From NCBI RefSeq assembly GCF_000308215.1, contig NZ_CAJE01000023.1, positions 35,985-99,984 of the forward strand: a DNA stretch of 64,000 bases. The letters run 5' to 3'. This DNA comes from Methanomassiliicoccus luminyensis B10 (GTDB taxonomy: Archaea > Thermoplasmatota > Thermoplasmata > Methanomassiliicoccales > Methanomassiliicoccaceae). The notes beneath the pieces were generated by a model. That model was not told the DNA's origin. It did not search any database and saw only the letters and a list, made by a program, of their open reading frames with translations. The position numbers and the translations under genes were made by a program. Shown here one piece after another: positions 27,391 through 36,484 of the stretch (positions are counted from its first letter, which is position 1; every line of letters begins with the position of its first letter).

Positions 27391-27462
27391 GGAGTGTTGG
27401 TTCGGCGACCACCAGGCCTCTACAGCCACGGCAGCCGGGTTCGACTCCCGGGCACTTCGCCA
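27391..27462 (+). tRNA. pylT: tRNA-Pyl (CUA amber suppressor)
   Basis: 72 nt with encoded CCA. Acceptor GGAGTGT/GCACTTC (two G-U pairs), one U linker, minimal D-arm GGTT-CGGC-GACC, anticodon arm CCAGGC-CTCTACA-GCCACGG with an internal A bulge, anticodon CTA at 27420-27422, T-arm CCGGG-TTCGACT-CCCGG. The four-base D-loop and the broken anticodon stem are as known for Methanomassiliicoccales tRNA-Pyl. The near-identical decayed copy is at 50307-50374. Confidence 0.93.
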
Positions 27463-27516
27463 TTCACATAGGGCATAATCCCTGAAATAGTTTGATGAGA
27501 CTGACCGAGGGACACC

Positions 27517-28344
27517 ATGGATACACGTCTTACACCTGCACAAGCCCAAAGAATCCGTGAGATGGGAGGCACCGTGGACCCGTCCCTCGCTTTTTCTTCC
27601 GAAGCGGAAAGAGAGTCGGCGTTCCAGAGGATCAGCGCCGACCTGCAGGGCGCCAACCTCGCCAAGATCCGGCGATGCGCGGAGGCGCCCGAGCGCCACC
27701 CCATAGGCTCCCTGGAGAACACCCTGGCCTGCGCCCTGGCGGCGAAGGGGTTCATCGAGGTCAAGACCCCCATGATGATCCCCGCGGACGGCCTGGTCAA
27801 GATGGGGATCGACGAATCCCATCCCCTTTGGAACCAGGTGTTCTGGGTCGGGCCCAAGAAGGCCCTTCGCCCTATGCTGGCCCCGAACCTGTACTTCCTC
27901 ATGAGGCACCTGCGCCGCTCCGTCCCCGCGCCTCTCCTGCTCTTCGAGATCGGCCCCTGCTTCCGGAAGGAGTCCCGGGGGTCCAACCACCTTGAGGAGT
28001 TCACCATGCTGAATCTCGTAGAACTCGCTCCCCAGGCCGATGCTACGGAGCGGCTCAAGGAGCACATCGCCACCGTCATGAACGCGGTGGGGCTGCCGTA
28101 CGAGCTCGTGGTCGAAGGGTCCGAGGTGTACGGCACCACCATCGACGTGGAGGTTGACGGGGTCGAGCTCGCCTCCGGCGCGGTAGGGCCCCTGCCAATG
28201 GACAAACCCCATGGGATCACCGAGCCGTGGGCGGGCGTGGGGTTCGGCCTGGAGCGCATTGCGCTCATGCGGACGAAAGAGCAGAACATCAAGAAGGTCG
28301 GAAGGAGCCTGGTCTACGTTAACGGCGCCAGGATCGACATATAG
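27517..28344 (+). CDS. pylS: Pyrrolysyl-tRNA synthetase, catalytic-domain-only (delta-PylSn class)
   Basis: Charges tRNA-Pyl with pyrrolysine. 275 residues, only the class II catalytic domain: motif 2 region FEIGPCFRKESRGSNHLEEF, the Asn of TMLNLVE that gates the amino acid pocket, the Tyr of EVYGTTIDV, and motif 3 GVGFGLERIALM. No N-terminal tRNA-binding domain is fused or found elsewhere in the window, matching the delta-N PylRS class. It starts 54 nt after pylT. Its stop is TAG in the context CATATAGG, almost the same as the sense amber sites, so readthrough (about 33 more residues) is conceivable. Confidence 0.96.
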   Translation: MDTRLTPAQAQRIREMGGTVDPSLAFSSEAERESAFQRISADLQGANLAKIRRCAEAPERHPIGSLENTLACALAAKGFIEVKTPMMIPADGLVKMGIDESHPLWNQVFWVGPKKALRPMLAPNLYFLMRHLRRSVPAPLLLFEIGPCFRKESRGSNHLEEFTMLNLVELAPQADATERLKEHIATVMNAVGLPYELVVEGSEVYGTTIDVEVDGVELASGAVGPLPMDKPHGITEPWAGVGFGLERIALMRTKEQNIKKVGRSLVYVNGARIDI

Positions 28345-28355
28345 GATGTGGAGCC

Positions 28356-29435
28356 ATGGAAGCAAAACTCGACGTCATCCTGGGAAAGGCCGTGGGCAGA
28401 GAGGAGCTCTCCCGAGATGAGGTATCCTACCTGCTGTCCCTGAGGGACAGTGGATCGATGGGCCGCCTCTTCGAAACGGCCAGAGTTGTCAAGGAGAGGA
28501 ACTTCGGGAACAAGGTGTTCCTGTACGGCTTCGTGTATTTCAGCACCCACTGCCGGAACGACTGCTCATTCTGCTTTTACAGGAGGTCCAACCAGGAGAG
28601 CGTCAGATACCGGAAGAGGCTGGAGGAAGTGGTGGCCCTCGCGTCCGATCTGGACGATGCTGGCGTCCACCTCATCGATCTCACCATGGGAGAGGACCCC
28701 CAGTTCAGGGGTCCGTCCAACTGGGATGCGCTGCTGGAAGTGGTCAGTGCGGTGAACGAGACCACTGACCTGCCCATCATGGCGTCCCCGGGCACCCTGC
28801 CGCAGGAGCGGTTCGGGCCCCTCCGGGACGCCGGGGCGGACTGGTTCGCCTGCTACCAGGAGACGCACAATAAGGACCTGTTCTCGAGGCTGCGGCCCCA
28901 TCAGGATTACGATGTCAGGCTGAACCAGAAGAGGTGGGCCCGCCGGTCCGGCATGCTCACCGAGGAAGGCATCATGATCGGCGTGGGCGAGAGCATCGAG
29001 GACCGCGCCGACTCGATCGAAGCGATGGGGCAGCTGGGGGTCCAACAGGTGAGGGCGATGACCTTCGTGCCTCAGAAGAACACCCCCATGGAGCTGCTCC
29101 CCCCCACCCCGTACCTCGATGAACTCGTCACCCTGGCGGTCATGCGCCTGGTCCACCAGGACAAGCTGATCCCCGCATCGCTGGACATCGAGGGCGCGAA
29201 GGGTCTGAGGCCCCGCCTGGACGCGGGAGCCAACGTGATCACGTCCATAATCCCTCCGCGGGAGGGGCTGGCCGGGGTGGCACAACACGAGCTGGACATC
29301 GACACCGGCGACAGGTCCGCGGGTAGCATCGAGCGCATGCTCGACGAACTGGATGTCCGCGTGGCGTCCCCGGGCGAGTACCGCGGCCTCGTGGACGGAT
29401 GGAAGAGCAGGATCTCCGTTGAGGGAGTGGTCTGA
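28356..29435 (+). CDS. pylB: PylB, radical SAM methylornithine synthase
   Basis: Converts lysine to (3R)-3-methyl-D-ornithine, the first Pyl step. 359 residues with the radical SAM cluster C66-x3-C70-x2-C73 (HCRNDCSFCFY). The TIM-barrel core continues with DLTMGEDPQFRG and ASPGTLPQERFG, like biotin synthase relatives. It starts 11 nt after pylS, and its TGA overlaps the pylC ATG by 1 nt. Confidence 0.95.
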   Translation: MEAKLDVILGKAVGREELSRDEVSYLLSLRDSGSMGRLFETARVVKERNFGNKVFLYGFVYFSTHCRNDCSFCFYRRSNQESVRYRKRLEEVVALASDLDDAGVHLIDLTMGEDPQFRGPSNWDALLEVVSAVNETTDLPIMASPGTLPQERFGPLRDAGADWFACYQETHNKDLFSRLRPHQDYDVRLNQKRWARRSGMLTEEGIMIGVGESIEDRADSIEAMGQLGVQQVRAMTFVPQKNTPMELLPPTPYLDELVTLAVMRLVHQDKLIPASLDIEGAKGLRPRLDAGANVITSIIPPREGLAGVAQHELDIDTGDRSAGSIERMLDELDVRVASPGEYRGLVDGWKSRISVEGVV

Positions 29436-30604
29436 TGAAGCTGGGGATAGTAGGCGGCAAACTTCAGGGGATGGAGGCCGCGTACCTGGCCAAGAAGGCG
29501 GGCATGGAGGTGGTGGTCGTGGACCGCCGAGCCGACGCTCCCGCTCTCTCGCTGGCGGACCACGGGATCGTGATGGACACCATCAAGGACGACAAGGCCG
29601 CGGCCAAGGTGTTCGCCGACTGTGACGCGGTGCTGCCGGCCAACGAGGACCTCGCGACGCTGACTCACCTGGTCCGCCTGTTCAAGGACCTGAAGGTCCC
29701 CCTGATCTTCGATATGAGCGCCTACCAGGTCTCCTCCTCCAAGGTCCGCTCCAACGATCTCATGAGGCGCCTGAAGGTGCCGATGCCCTCCTCCTGGCCG
29801 GAGTGCGGGTTCCCCGCGGTGGTGAAGCCCTCGGGGGAATCGGGCAGCGCCGGCGTCACCTGCGCCCACAACAACGGCGAGCTGGAGGCGGGCAAGGAGA
29901 GGATCCGCCGGATGGGCGACGAGTGCGTGGTCCAGGAGTTCGTGGACGGACCGTCCATATCCATAGAGGTCATCGGCAACGGCGAGGAATTCGTGCCCCT
30001 GGTCACCACCCAGATCTACCTCGACGACGCCTACGACTGCAAGATGGTGCGCTCCCCCTGGGTAGACCGCGACATGCGCGTGGAGGAGGAGTTCGCCGAG
30101 GCAAGCCTGAGGATAGCTTCCGAGCTGAGGGTCAGGGGCATCATGGACGTCGAGGCCATCGTCTGCAAGAGGATGCCCAAGATACTGGAGATCGACGCCA
30201 GGATACCGAGCCAGACCCCCGCGGCGGTGCTGGCCTCTCACGGCATCAACATGGTCCAGATGCTGGCGGAGGTGTTCGTCAAGGGGAACCTGCCCAAGCC
30301 GTCCGTCCGAGGGGGCGGGGCGGCCGTCTACGAGCATTTCGTGGTGGAAGGGAGGGCCATGAGGTCCTGCGGCGAGGGCGGCTTCGCCGACGTCCGCAAT
30401 CCCCGGCTCGTTCCCGGCCTGTTCGGCTCCGATGAGATGATAACCGACTACCGGCCGGGCAAGGGGACCTGGAGGGCCACCATGATATGCTCCGGCAGCA
30501 CCCCCGCGCAAGCCTGGGACAAGAGGATGAAGGCGCTGCGGAACATTATCGACGAGAATAACATCACCCAGTACATCGACCCGGAGCCGGAGGGGTACAC
30601 GTGA
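29435..30604 (+). CDS. pylC: PylC, methylornithine-lysine ligase
   Basis: ATP-grasp enzyme that joins methylornithine to lysine. 389 residues: Rossmann-like N-domain (KLGIVGGKLQGMEAAYLAKK), ATP-binding stretch (GFPAVVKPSGESGSAGV), metal-binding end (KILEIDARIPSQTP). It overlaps pylB by 1 nt and pylD by 4 nt. A paralogue of the same length, roughly half identical by eye, is at 49034-50203. Confidence 0.95.
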   Translation: MKLGIVGGKLQGMEAAYLAKKAGMEVVVVDRRADAPALSLADHGIVMDTIKDDKAAAKVFADCDAVLPANEDLATLTHLVRLFKDLKVPLIFDMSAYQVSSSKVRSNDLMRRLKVPMPSSWPECGFPAVVKPSGESGSAGVTCAHNNGELEAGKERIRRMGDECVVQEFVDGPSISIEVIGNGEEFVPLVTTQIYLDDAYDCKMVRSPWVDRDMRVEEEFAEASLRIASELRVRGIMDVEAIVCKRMPKILEIDARIPSQTPAAVLASHGINMVQMLAEVFVKGNLPKPSVRGGGAAVYEHFVVEGRAMRSCGEGGFADVRNPRLVPGLFGSDEMITDYRPGKGTWRATMICSGSTPAQAWDKRMKALRNIIDENNITQYIDPEPEGYT

Positions 30605-31458
30605 CCCGCCTGACCCCCGTGATGATCGAGGAGGTGCCGTTCACCCTTCATGGCCGCGACGGGGACCTCCAGAGAAAGCTGGGCGTGAGCCTGAAGGACC
30701 TTGCCTTCGAGGCCCTGAGGCTCTGCAAGGACGATCTCGACCTCGCATCCTTGAAGGTCGCCGCGGTGCCCGTGTCCAGCGGGGCCGGGGTGATCCCCAC
30801 CTTCTGCCGCTCGGTGTGCGCCGTCACCCAGCATCTGGGGATGAGCAGCTTCGTGACGCGGAAAGGGGACGTGGCGGGCATGGCCGAGGCCATTGCCGAG
30901 GGCGCTGACATAATATTCATCGCCGACGACGAGGAGTTCATTGCCTTCAATGTCCAGGGAGGCATGTTCTCGGAGAACAGCCGCTCCACCGCCTTGGGCT
31001 ACTGCACCGCGCTGGAGATGGCCGCTGGGGGCCTCCGTGGGAAGGACGTCCTGGTGATAGGGGCCGGCAGGATGGGGCAGTGGGTCATCGAATGGCTCGG
31101 CGCCGCCGGAGCCAGGGTCTCGGCGGTCGACACGGACCCGGCGAAAGCGGCCCTGGCACGGGAGCGGTTCGGCGTTACCGTCATCGAGGACCCCGAGGAA
31201 GGGATCAGGAATGCCGAGCTCATCTTCAACGCCTCCCCCGCCCGGATCCCCGGGCCCTGGATCAGGGAAGGCGCGATCATAGCCTCGCCCGGGGTCCCCT
31301 ACGGCTTCGATCGGGAGGGCGAGGAGAGGGCCAGGCTCATCGTGCACGATCCTCTGCAGATCGGCGTGGCGGTCATGGCGGTATGGAGCGCCATGTATTC
31401 CGGCAGGCCCGCCCCGAACCTGGGGCCGGCCCCGGCAATGGCCGCGGCTGAGCAGTGA
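30601..31458 (+). CDS. pylD: PylD, pyrrolysine-forming dehydrogenase
   Basis: NAD-dependent oxidation and ring closure giving pyrrolysine. 285 residues, GTG start overlapping pylC by 4 nt. Rossmann motif VLVIGAGRMGQWV near residue 140, substrate end NASPARIPGPW and HDPLQIGVAVMAVWSAM. It is the last gene of the pylTSBCD cluster and the reference for the pylD remnant at 48697-49037. Confidence 0.95.
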   Translation: MTRLTPVMIEEVPFTLHGRDGDLQRKLGVSLKDLAFEALRLCKDDLDLASLKVAAVPVSSGAGVIPTFCRSVCAVTQHLGMSSFVTRKGDVAGMAEAIAEGADIIFIADDEEFIAFNVQGGMFSENSRSTALGYCTALEMAAGGLRGKDVLVIGAGRMGQWVIEWLGAAGARVSAVDTDPAKAALARERFGVTVIEDPEEGIRNAELIFNASPARIPGPWIREGAIIASPGVPYGFDREGEERARLIVHDPLQIGVAVMAVWSAMYSGRPAPNLGPAPAMAAAEQ

Positions 31459-31819
31459 CGCGGCCCCGCCTCTCACCGGCCGAGCTTCCGCGCGGCTGGA
31501 TGCCTCTCCCCACGGCTAAATCGGGGGAGAGCCATTTATTCTAGGCATTGAGATAAAATTAAAATCTACATCTACCGATTAAATTCTTATAGTGCTTTGA
31601 AATTATTCTTATCGTACACAAACGTATGCGATCATCGGAATGTGGGAAAGGTAGACAATCCATGGGGCAATTGGCGTTGAAATGTTCGATTGTATAGAAT
31701 GTGCCAATTTTGCTAGATAAAAGATGGAAAAATGAGTGGATTTGGTAGTTAGTTATATCTACCCACTTCGTGTTCACCTTTTCAGCAAATCGGATGATCG
31801 CAGTCATTGGGGGCAAAAC
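31459..31819 (+). other. Gene-free AT-rich region after pylD
   Basis: About 360 bp. The first 80 bp is GC-rich with C-runs, then the composition falls to AT-rich up to 31780. I see no RNA gene, no convincing ORF and no repeat. It marks the right edge of the methylamine/Pyl island. Confidence 0.5.
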
Positions 31820-32128
31820 ATGGCAAAAAGAAGCGAGGTGGCAGCACCGGGGTCGATCGAGGACCGGACCAGGGACATGCTTGAGAACACATCCCCATCA
31901 GAGATGGCCGGCCTGTATTTTGGAGAGATCGAATATATCCTCAAGGTGCCCCGGACGATGGACCCCCATGTGGCCGAGCTGCTCAATGAGAGGCACAGGA
32001 AGTTCGTCGAGGACGAGTTCAGACACTTTTCCCTTGCTCTAAAAGACGCTGAACATCTATCCTCTGAGTGTACACCCTCTTCTCGTCGGTCTCGTGAAGG
32101 TGCTCGAGGAAGTATCGAACAGCCATAG
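31820..32128 (+). CDS. Small hypothetical protein, convergent with RHH gene
   Basis: 102 residues from MAKRSEVAAPGSIEDRTRDM, helical and charged (AELLNERHRKFVEDEFRHF). No recognised domain. The last about 110 nt overlap the 3' end of the RHH gene on the other strand, and the last about 30 residues (ECTPSSRRSREGARGSIEQP) look like antisense-derived coding. Ends in TAG. Confidence 0.4.
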   Translation: MAKRSEVAAPGSIEDRTRDMLENTSPSEMAGLYFGEIEYILKVPRTMDPHVAELLNERHRKFVEDEFRHFSLALKDAEHLSSECTPSSRRSREGARGSIEQP

Positions 32129-32255
32129 AGCTGAACTCGGAACGGTTCCTAAACAACTTCTTCTTTTTCACGTATTCGTCCATCTGCTCGGCGATGCCCT
32201 TGGCGACCCTGTAGGATATAGTCACTGACGAGTCGTCGCTGTCGTCGCGGTCCAT
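32019..32255 (-). CDS. Ribbon-helix-helix DNA-binding protein
   Basis: 78 residues from MDRDDSDDSSVTISYRVAKG. The order beta strand (VTISYRVAK), helix 1 (GIAEQMDEYVKKKKL), turn (FRNRSEF), helix 2 (SSMAVRYFLEHLHE) is a classical RHH (CopG/Arc) domain. It is probably a transcription factor. Its 3' end overlaps a convergent gene by 110 nt. Confidence 0.72.
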   Translation of the reverse strand: MDRDDSDDSSVTISYRVAKGIAEQMDEYVKKKKLFRNRSEFSSMAVRYFLEHLHETDEKRVYTQRIDVQRLLEQGKSV

Positions 32256-32545
32256 GCTGGGACATTGTCGGTATAGCTTATTAACATTTGCATATGTATA
32301 CAATATTTCTGTTTTATCGACATGCCGGTACGCCCGTATGGTCGACAGCGGGACCAAAACCCAAACGAACGCGCACTTTAACGATCCGGTCGGCGGTTGT
32401 ATCGGCTCTCTGGGAAAAATGTCCTAGATGATCGTTTAGGAATGGTGATAAATGCATGATGAATCGTTGACTATCGGATGCATAGATATACAATGCTTAA
32501 ATCCCTGGAACCCATTGGGTAATCATTCGCGCAAGGTGCTCTCCG

Positions 32546-34729
32546 ATGGACCGAAATCTGCTGTTCGAAGGAATGCTCTCGCAAAGCTCCTCCCTGGACC
32601 TGGCGGTGGATACCGATGGCAGGCTCCTGTATGTCAGCCCATCTATGGCCAAGGCCCTGGGGCTGAGCGTCGATCAGCTGATGGGGAAGCTGTGGGGGGA
32701 AGTGGAGCTCCCCGCTGAAGTCAAGACCCCCATCGAGGGCTGCTTCAAGCACGTGCTGGAAGAGAAGCAGAGCATGACCACCCGGATGGGAATATCCGGG
32801 GCCATCCACCCGAAGCACTACGAGTGCACCATCTCGCCCATAATGGACGGGAACGGCAACGTCGGGAACATCATGGCCTCGTTCCAGGACGTTACCGAGC
32901 TGGAGGAGGAGAGGGAGTTCAGCGCCCAGCTGGACGACGCCCTCCTCCAGTTGCAGTCATCTTACGACATCGACCGTGCGATCCCCGAGGTCCTCACGGA
33001 CATGTCCAAGGCCCTGGGCGCGGACATCGCCACGATAACCTTCCGGCAGGACGAGTACTGGTCCCCCAAATATCTGGTGGGTGCCAACGACTCTCCCAGG
33101 GACAGTATATTCCTGGAAGAGCAGCTCGATCTCATGAAGGAGATATCCAAGCAGAAGTCCATATTCGAACTCAACGATTTTTACGCTCCCGGCTCCGTCC
33201 CCGACCTCGACGAGACCTGGGGGGTACGCGCGCTGGTGGCCATCCCCCTCCATGTGCGCGGCGATGTGTTCGGCGTGCTGACCTTCGCCCATCGCATCCC
33301 GGTCCCTCCTTATGGGGTCACCCGAAAGAACCTCATACGGAAGCTGGGCGCCGCGCTGTCGCTGGCGTTCAGCGAGGACCGGTACATCTGGTCCCGGGAC
33401 AGCGATACCATAAACTCGCACACCCCCATCGGAATAACCACGATAGGGATGGCCGTGCTGGACGGCAAGAGCCTCCGCGTCAAGTACGCCAACGGGACGT
33501 ACAATGCCATCGTGCCCAAGAGGTACAGGGGCATCGGCATCCTGCGCATGCCGCCCTACTATCCCGCGTCCCATACTGTGGAGGGGGACCCGGAAACGAT
33601 CATCAGGGAGGTCCAGGCGTCCGGCGAGCCGTTCATCCACGGCTGCATCCAGGAGAGGATCAGGAACGGCGTGATGACATTTTGGCAGGTGGTCCTCGTT
33701 CCCTCGGGCCAATCCTCCGACGTCACCTGCCTGTTGATAGACGTCACCGACTGGGAGAGGTCCAGCCGCAAGGTCGCTCGCCTGATAACCGCCATCCAGG
33801 AGGAGCAGCTCCAGGTGCGGGCCCTTCTGGAATCGGTCCCCGTGGGCGCATACCTCAGCAACGCGGAGGGCCACATCATGGAGATAAGCAAGGTGGGCCC
33901 CCGCATCTGGGGTGACAATGTCCCGCTCCCCCGGAACATCGAGGAGTATGGGGACTACAACGGCTGGTGGCCGGATACCGGCGAGCGGCTGAAGGTCGAT
34001 GACTGGCCGATAGTGCGGGCCGTCCGCAAGGGGGAGACCGTCATCGGCGCCATCATCAACTACCAGAGCTTCGACGGGAAGGGCGGCACGGTCATTAACT
34101 CGGCCGCCCCCATCAGGAACCGGCTGGGCAAGGTGATCGGCGCGGTGGAGATCGACCACGACATCACCGAGATGAAGAACCTGGAAAGGAAGCTGGAGAC
34201 CGCCAAGGCCCACCTGGAGGCGGTCATCAGTCAGATGCCCGCGGGAGTAGCCATCTCCGAGGGGCCCTCCGGAAAGGTCACCATGGGGAACACCGCCCTG
34301 GGGCGCATCTTCCCCACCGGCGGCCGCATGCCCGGCAGCATCGAGGAGTATTCCATGTGGGGCCTGCTGGACCCCTACGACATGAGCCCCCTGAGCCCCG
34401 AGGAGCACCCCTTGGCCAGGGCGCTGCTGGAGAAGAAGACCGTGAGCGGGGAGGCGGTGGTCAGGCGCGCCAACGGGAAGGAGACGACCGTGCTCATGAG
34501 CGCCACGCCGGTAGTGGGCCCGGAGGAAAAGACCATCGGCGCGGTGGCGATATTCACCGACATATCGCACCAGAAGGACATCGAGAAGAACCTGGAGCAG
34601 CAGGCCAGGGACCTCGCCAAGTTCAACGCCGACCTCCAGAGGTTCGCGTACGTGGCGTCGAACGACATCAGGGAATCGCTGAAGTCCCTCACCAATTACC
34701 TGAACCTGCTGGACAAGAGCAGCTCCTGA
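32546..34729 (+). CDS. Multi-PAS/GAF sensor with degenerate, truncated histidine-kinase end
   Basis: 727 residues, cytoplasmic. Predicted order: PAS (about 1-125), GAF (about 135-275), PAS (about 290-400), PAS (about 415-545), PAS (about 550-685), then the first half of a HisKA dimerisation domain. The H-box, usually FAYVASHDL, reads FAYVASNDI with Asn at residue 706, and the protein stops 21 residues later without a HATPase domain. It cannot autophosphorylate as it stands. It may work as a ligand or redox sensor that pairs with another kinase, or it may be a decayed kinase. Confidence 0.82.
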   Translation: MDRNLLFEGMLSQSSSLDLAVDTDGRLLYVSPSMAKALGLSVDQLMGKLWGEVELPAEVKTPIEGCFKHVLEEKQSMTTRMGISGAIHPKHYECTISPIMDGNGNVGNIMASFQDVTELEEEREFSAQLDDALLQLQSSYDIDRAIPEVLTDMSKALGADIATITFRQDEYWSPKYLVGANDSPRDSIFLEEQLDLMKEISKQKSIFELNDFYAPGSVPDLDETWGVRALVAIPLHVRGDVFGVLTFAHRIPVPPYGVTRKNLIRKLGAALSLAFSEDRYIWSRDSDTINSHTPIGITTIGMAVLDGKSLRVKYANGTYNAIVPKRYRGIGILRMPPYYPASHTVEGDPETIIREVQASGEPFIHGCIQERIRNGVMTFWQVVLVPSGQSSDVTCLLIDVTDWERSSRKVARLITAIQEEQLQVRALLESVPVGAYLSNAEGHIMEISKVGPRIWGDNVPLPRNIEEYGDYNGWWPDTGERLKVDDWPIVRAVRKGETVIGAIINYQSFDGKGGTVINSAAPIRNRLGKVIGAVEIDHDITEMKNLERKLETAKAHLEAVISQMPAGVAISEGPSGKVTMGNTALGRIFPTGGRMPGSIEEYSMWGLLDPYDMSPLSPEEHPLARALLEKKTVSGEAVVRRANGKETTVLMSATPVVGPEEKTIGAVAIFTDISHQKDIEKNLEQQARDLAKFNADLQRFAYVASNDIRESLKSLTNYLNLLDKSSS

Positions 34730-34865
34730 GGTCCAGGGGCCCATTGGATCGCTTGGCGCTCCCTCCCGTCATCTCTGTTAAAGCAACTTTCTTATAGATG
34801 CGTTGACATATTCGCCTAGTAGGTTATCAACCTGCGGTTAATTAGATGTCAAGGAGGTTCAAACA

Positions 34866-35333
34866 ATGGCCATGCACAAGAGAGATGGCGACTCGGTCCC
34901 CGTGGGCTACTTGAGCCCCAGCGGAGTGCTGAGAGATATGGAGCGCATGTTCGACGACTTCAGGCTCGGGTTCATGGACGCCGTGTCCCCGGGGTCCGCC
35001 TCATGCCGCCTGCCCACGATGGACATTCGGGACGAGGGAAAGGAATACGTAGCTGAAGCGGAGCTCCCCGGCCTGAAGAAGGAGGAAGTGTCCATCGAGA
35101 TAAGCGAGGACTTCCTGATCATCAAGGCGGAGAAGGAGAACAGCGCAGAGGAGCAGGGCGAAGGCTTCGTGCGCCGAGAGAGGGGGCGGGCCTCGTTCTA
35201 TCGCCAGGTCCCCCTGCCGGAGGGCGTCGACACCTCCAAGGCGTCGGCCAAGATGGAGGATGGGCTGCTGCGCATATCCCTCCCCAAGAAGGAAGAGGCT
35301 TCAGTGCCCCGCAAGAAGGTCGAGATCCAATAA
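34866..35333 (+). CDS. Hsp20 small heat-shock protein
   Basis: 155 residues. The alpha-crystallin domain spans about residues 45-140: DEGKEYVAEAELPGLKKEEVSI at the start, and the hallmark A-x-x-x-x-G-L-L (ASAKMEDGLLRISLP) at the end. ATP-independent holdase. ATG 34866 is preceded by AAGGAGG. A hairpin terminator follows. Confidence 0.93.
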   Translation: MAMHKRDGDSVPVGYLSPSGVLRDMERMFDDFRLGFMDAVSPGSASCRLPTMDIRDEGKEYVAEAELPGLKKEEVSIEISEDFLIIKAEKENSAEEQGEGFVRRERGRASFYRQVPLPEGVDTSKASAKMEDGLLRISLPKKEEASVPRKKVEIQ

Positions 35334-35349
35334 ACCTCTGTTCTAAAAT

Positions 35350-35378
35350 GAGGTCTCCCGACCTCTTCTCCTTTCTGA
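35350..35378 (+). terminator. Terminator after Hsp20
   Basis: GAGGTC (35350-35355), loop TCCC, GACCTC (35360-35365), then TTCTCCTTTCT. Confidence 0.6.
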
Positions 35379-35467
35379 TCTGCTGACCTGCCAGTGTGCT
35401 GGCTGAACGATTGTTTAACTACGTCTCAACGTAATGCTTATATCTTGAACGACAGCTGGAACTTCTA

Positions 35468-36484
35468 ATGTCCGAGCCTTCGCTGAGCACCCTTGACCGT
35501 GCTCGACCTCTCCTTTTGATCGTCGCCATTGCGGCGGGCCTGATCTTCGGAATGACCCTCCCCGGGCTGGTGCAGGACTGGTTCGACCTGGTGGTCTACC
35601 TCTTCCTCATATTGCTGGTGTTCAGCCTGGTGCTGGGCGCACAGTTCGGCGATGTCCTGCGCTCTCTAAGGAACGTGCGCTTCTTCGGCATCGCCTGGTT
35701 CCTCAACTTCGTGGTCATCCCGCTCACCGCCTTTGCCCTGGCCCTCATCTTCCTGGGCCCGTACCCGGCGGTATTCGTGGGGTTCATTCTGTACTCGATA
35801 GCGCCCTGCACCGACTGGTTCCTTATCTTCACTTCCATGGCCAAGGGGGACGTGCCGCTCGGCCTCGCGCTCCTGCCTACGAACCTCATCCTCCAGGTCG
35901 TGCTCATCCCGGTGTACCTTTTCCTGTTCGCCGGCCTGGTAGTCCCGTTCCAGGTGTCCGCCCTGGTGGAGACGTTCCTGGTGTTCATCATCCTGCCCTT
36001 CGCCCTGGCCGGCGCGGTCCGGTGGGCCATGAAGAAGGCAAAATCAGTGGAGTGGAGGGACGACGTGCTCGGCAAGGTGCTCCCGAACCTCCAGGTCCTA
36101 ACTCTCGTGGTCATCATCTTCTTCATCTTCGCCTCCCAGACCGACGTGATCTTGGAGAACCTCGACACCCTCGCGATAATCTTCATCCCCACCGCGCTGC
36201 TGTTCATCATCGCGTTCTCGCTGTCGCAGATAGTCAGCAAGAAGGCGGGGTTCAAGTACGGGGAGTGCGCGCTCCTGAGCTGCACCACCATAGCGAGGAA
36301 CTCGCCCATCGGTCTCGCCATCGCGGTGGGCCTGTTCCCGGACCAGCCGCTCATCCAGGCCGCCATCATCATCCCCGAGGTCATCGAGCTGCCGGTGCTG
36401 CTGCTGGTGGTCAGGCTGCTAATATCGATCAAGGGCAAGTACTACTGCGGAGGCCCCGAGCAGGCCGACGTGAAGCCGCAGTGA
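35468..36484 (+). CDS. BASS/ACR3-like transporter
   Basis: 338 residues, about ten transmembrane helices. The segments SIAPCTDWFLIFTSMAKGD and SCTTIARNSPIGLAIAVGLFP match the two conserved crossover regions of the bile acid:sodium/arsenite ACR3 superfamily. Arsenite efflux is possible, but no ArsR or arsenate reductase is adjacent, so the substrate is open. It has its own promoter region after Hsp20. Confidence 0.78.
   Translation: MSEPSLSTLDRARPLLLIVAIAAGLIFGMTLPGLVQDWFDLVVYLFLILLVFSLVLGAQFGDVLRSLRNVRFFGIAWFLNFVVIPLTAFALALIFLGPYPAVFVGFILYSIAPCTDWFLIFTSMAKGDVPLGLALLPTNLILQVVLIPVYLFLFAGLVVPFQVSALVETFLVFIILPFALAGAVRWAMKKAKSVEWRDDVLGKVLPNLQVLTLVVIIFFIFASQTDVILENLDTLAIIFIPTALLFIIAFSLSQIVSKKAGFKYGECALLSCTTIARNSPIGLAIAVGLFPDQPLIQAAIIIPEVIELPVLLLVVRLLISIKGKYYCGGPEQADVKPQ

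Noticed and set aside
32957..34744. 595-codon open frame antisense to the PAS sensor
   Set aside because: Composition only; no domains, and the plus-strand PAS/GAF protein is clear.
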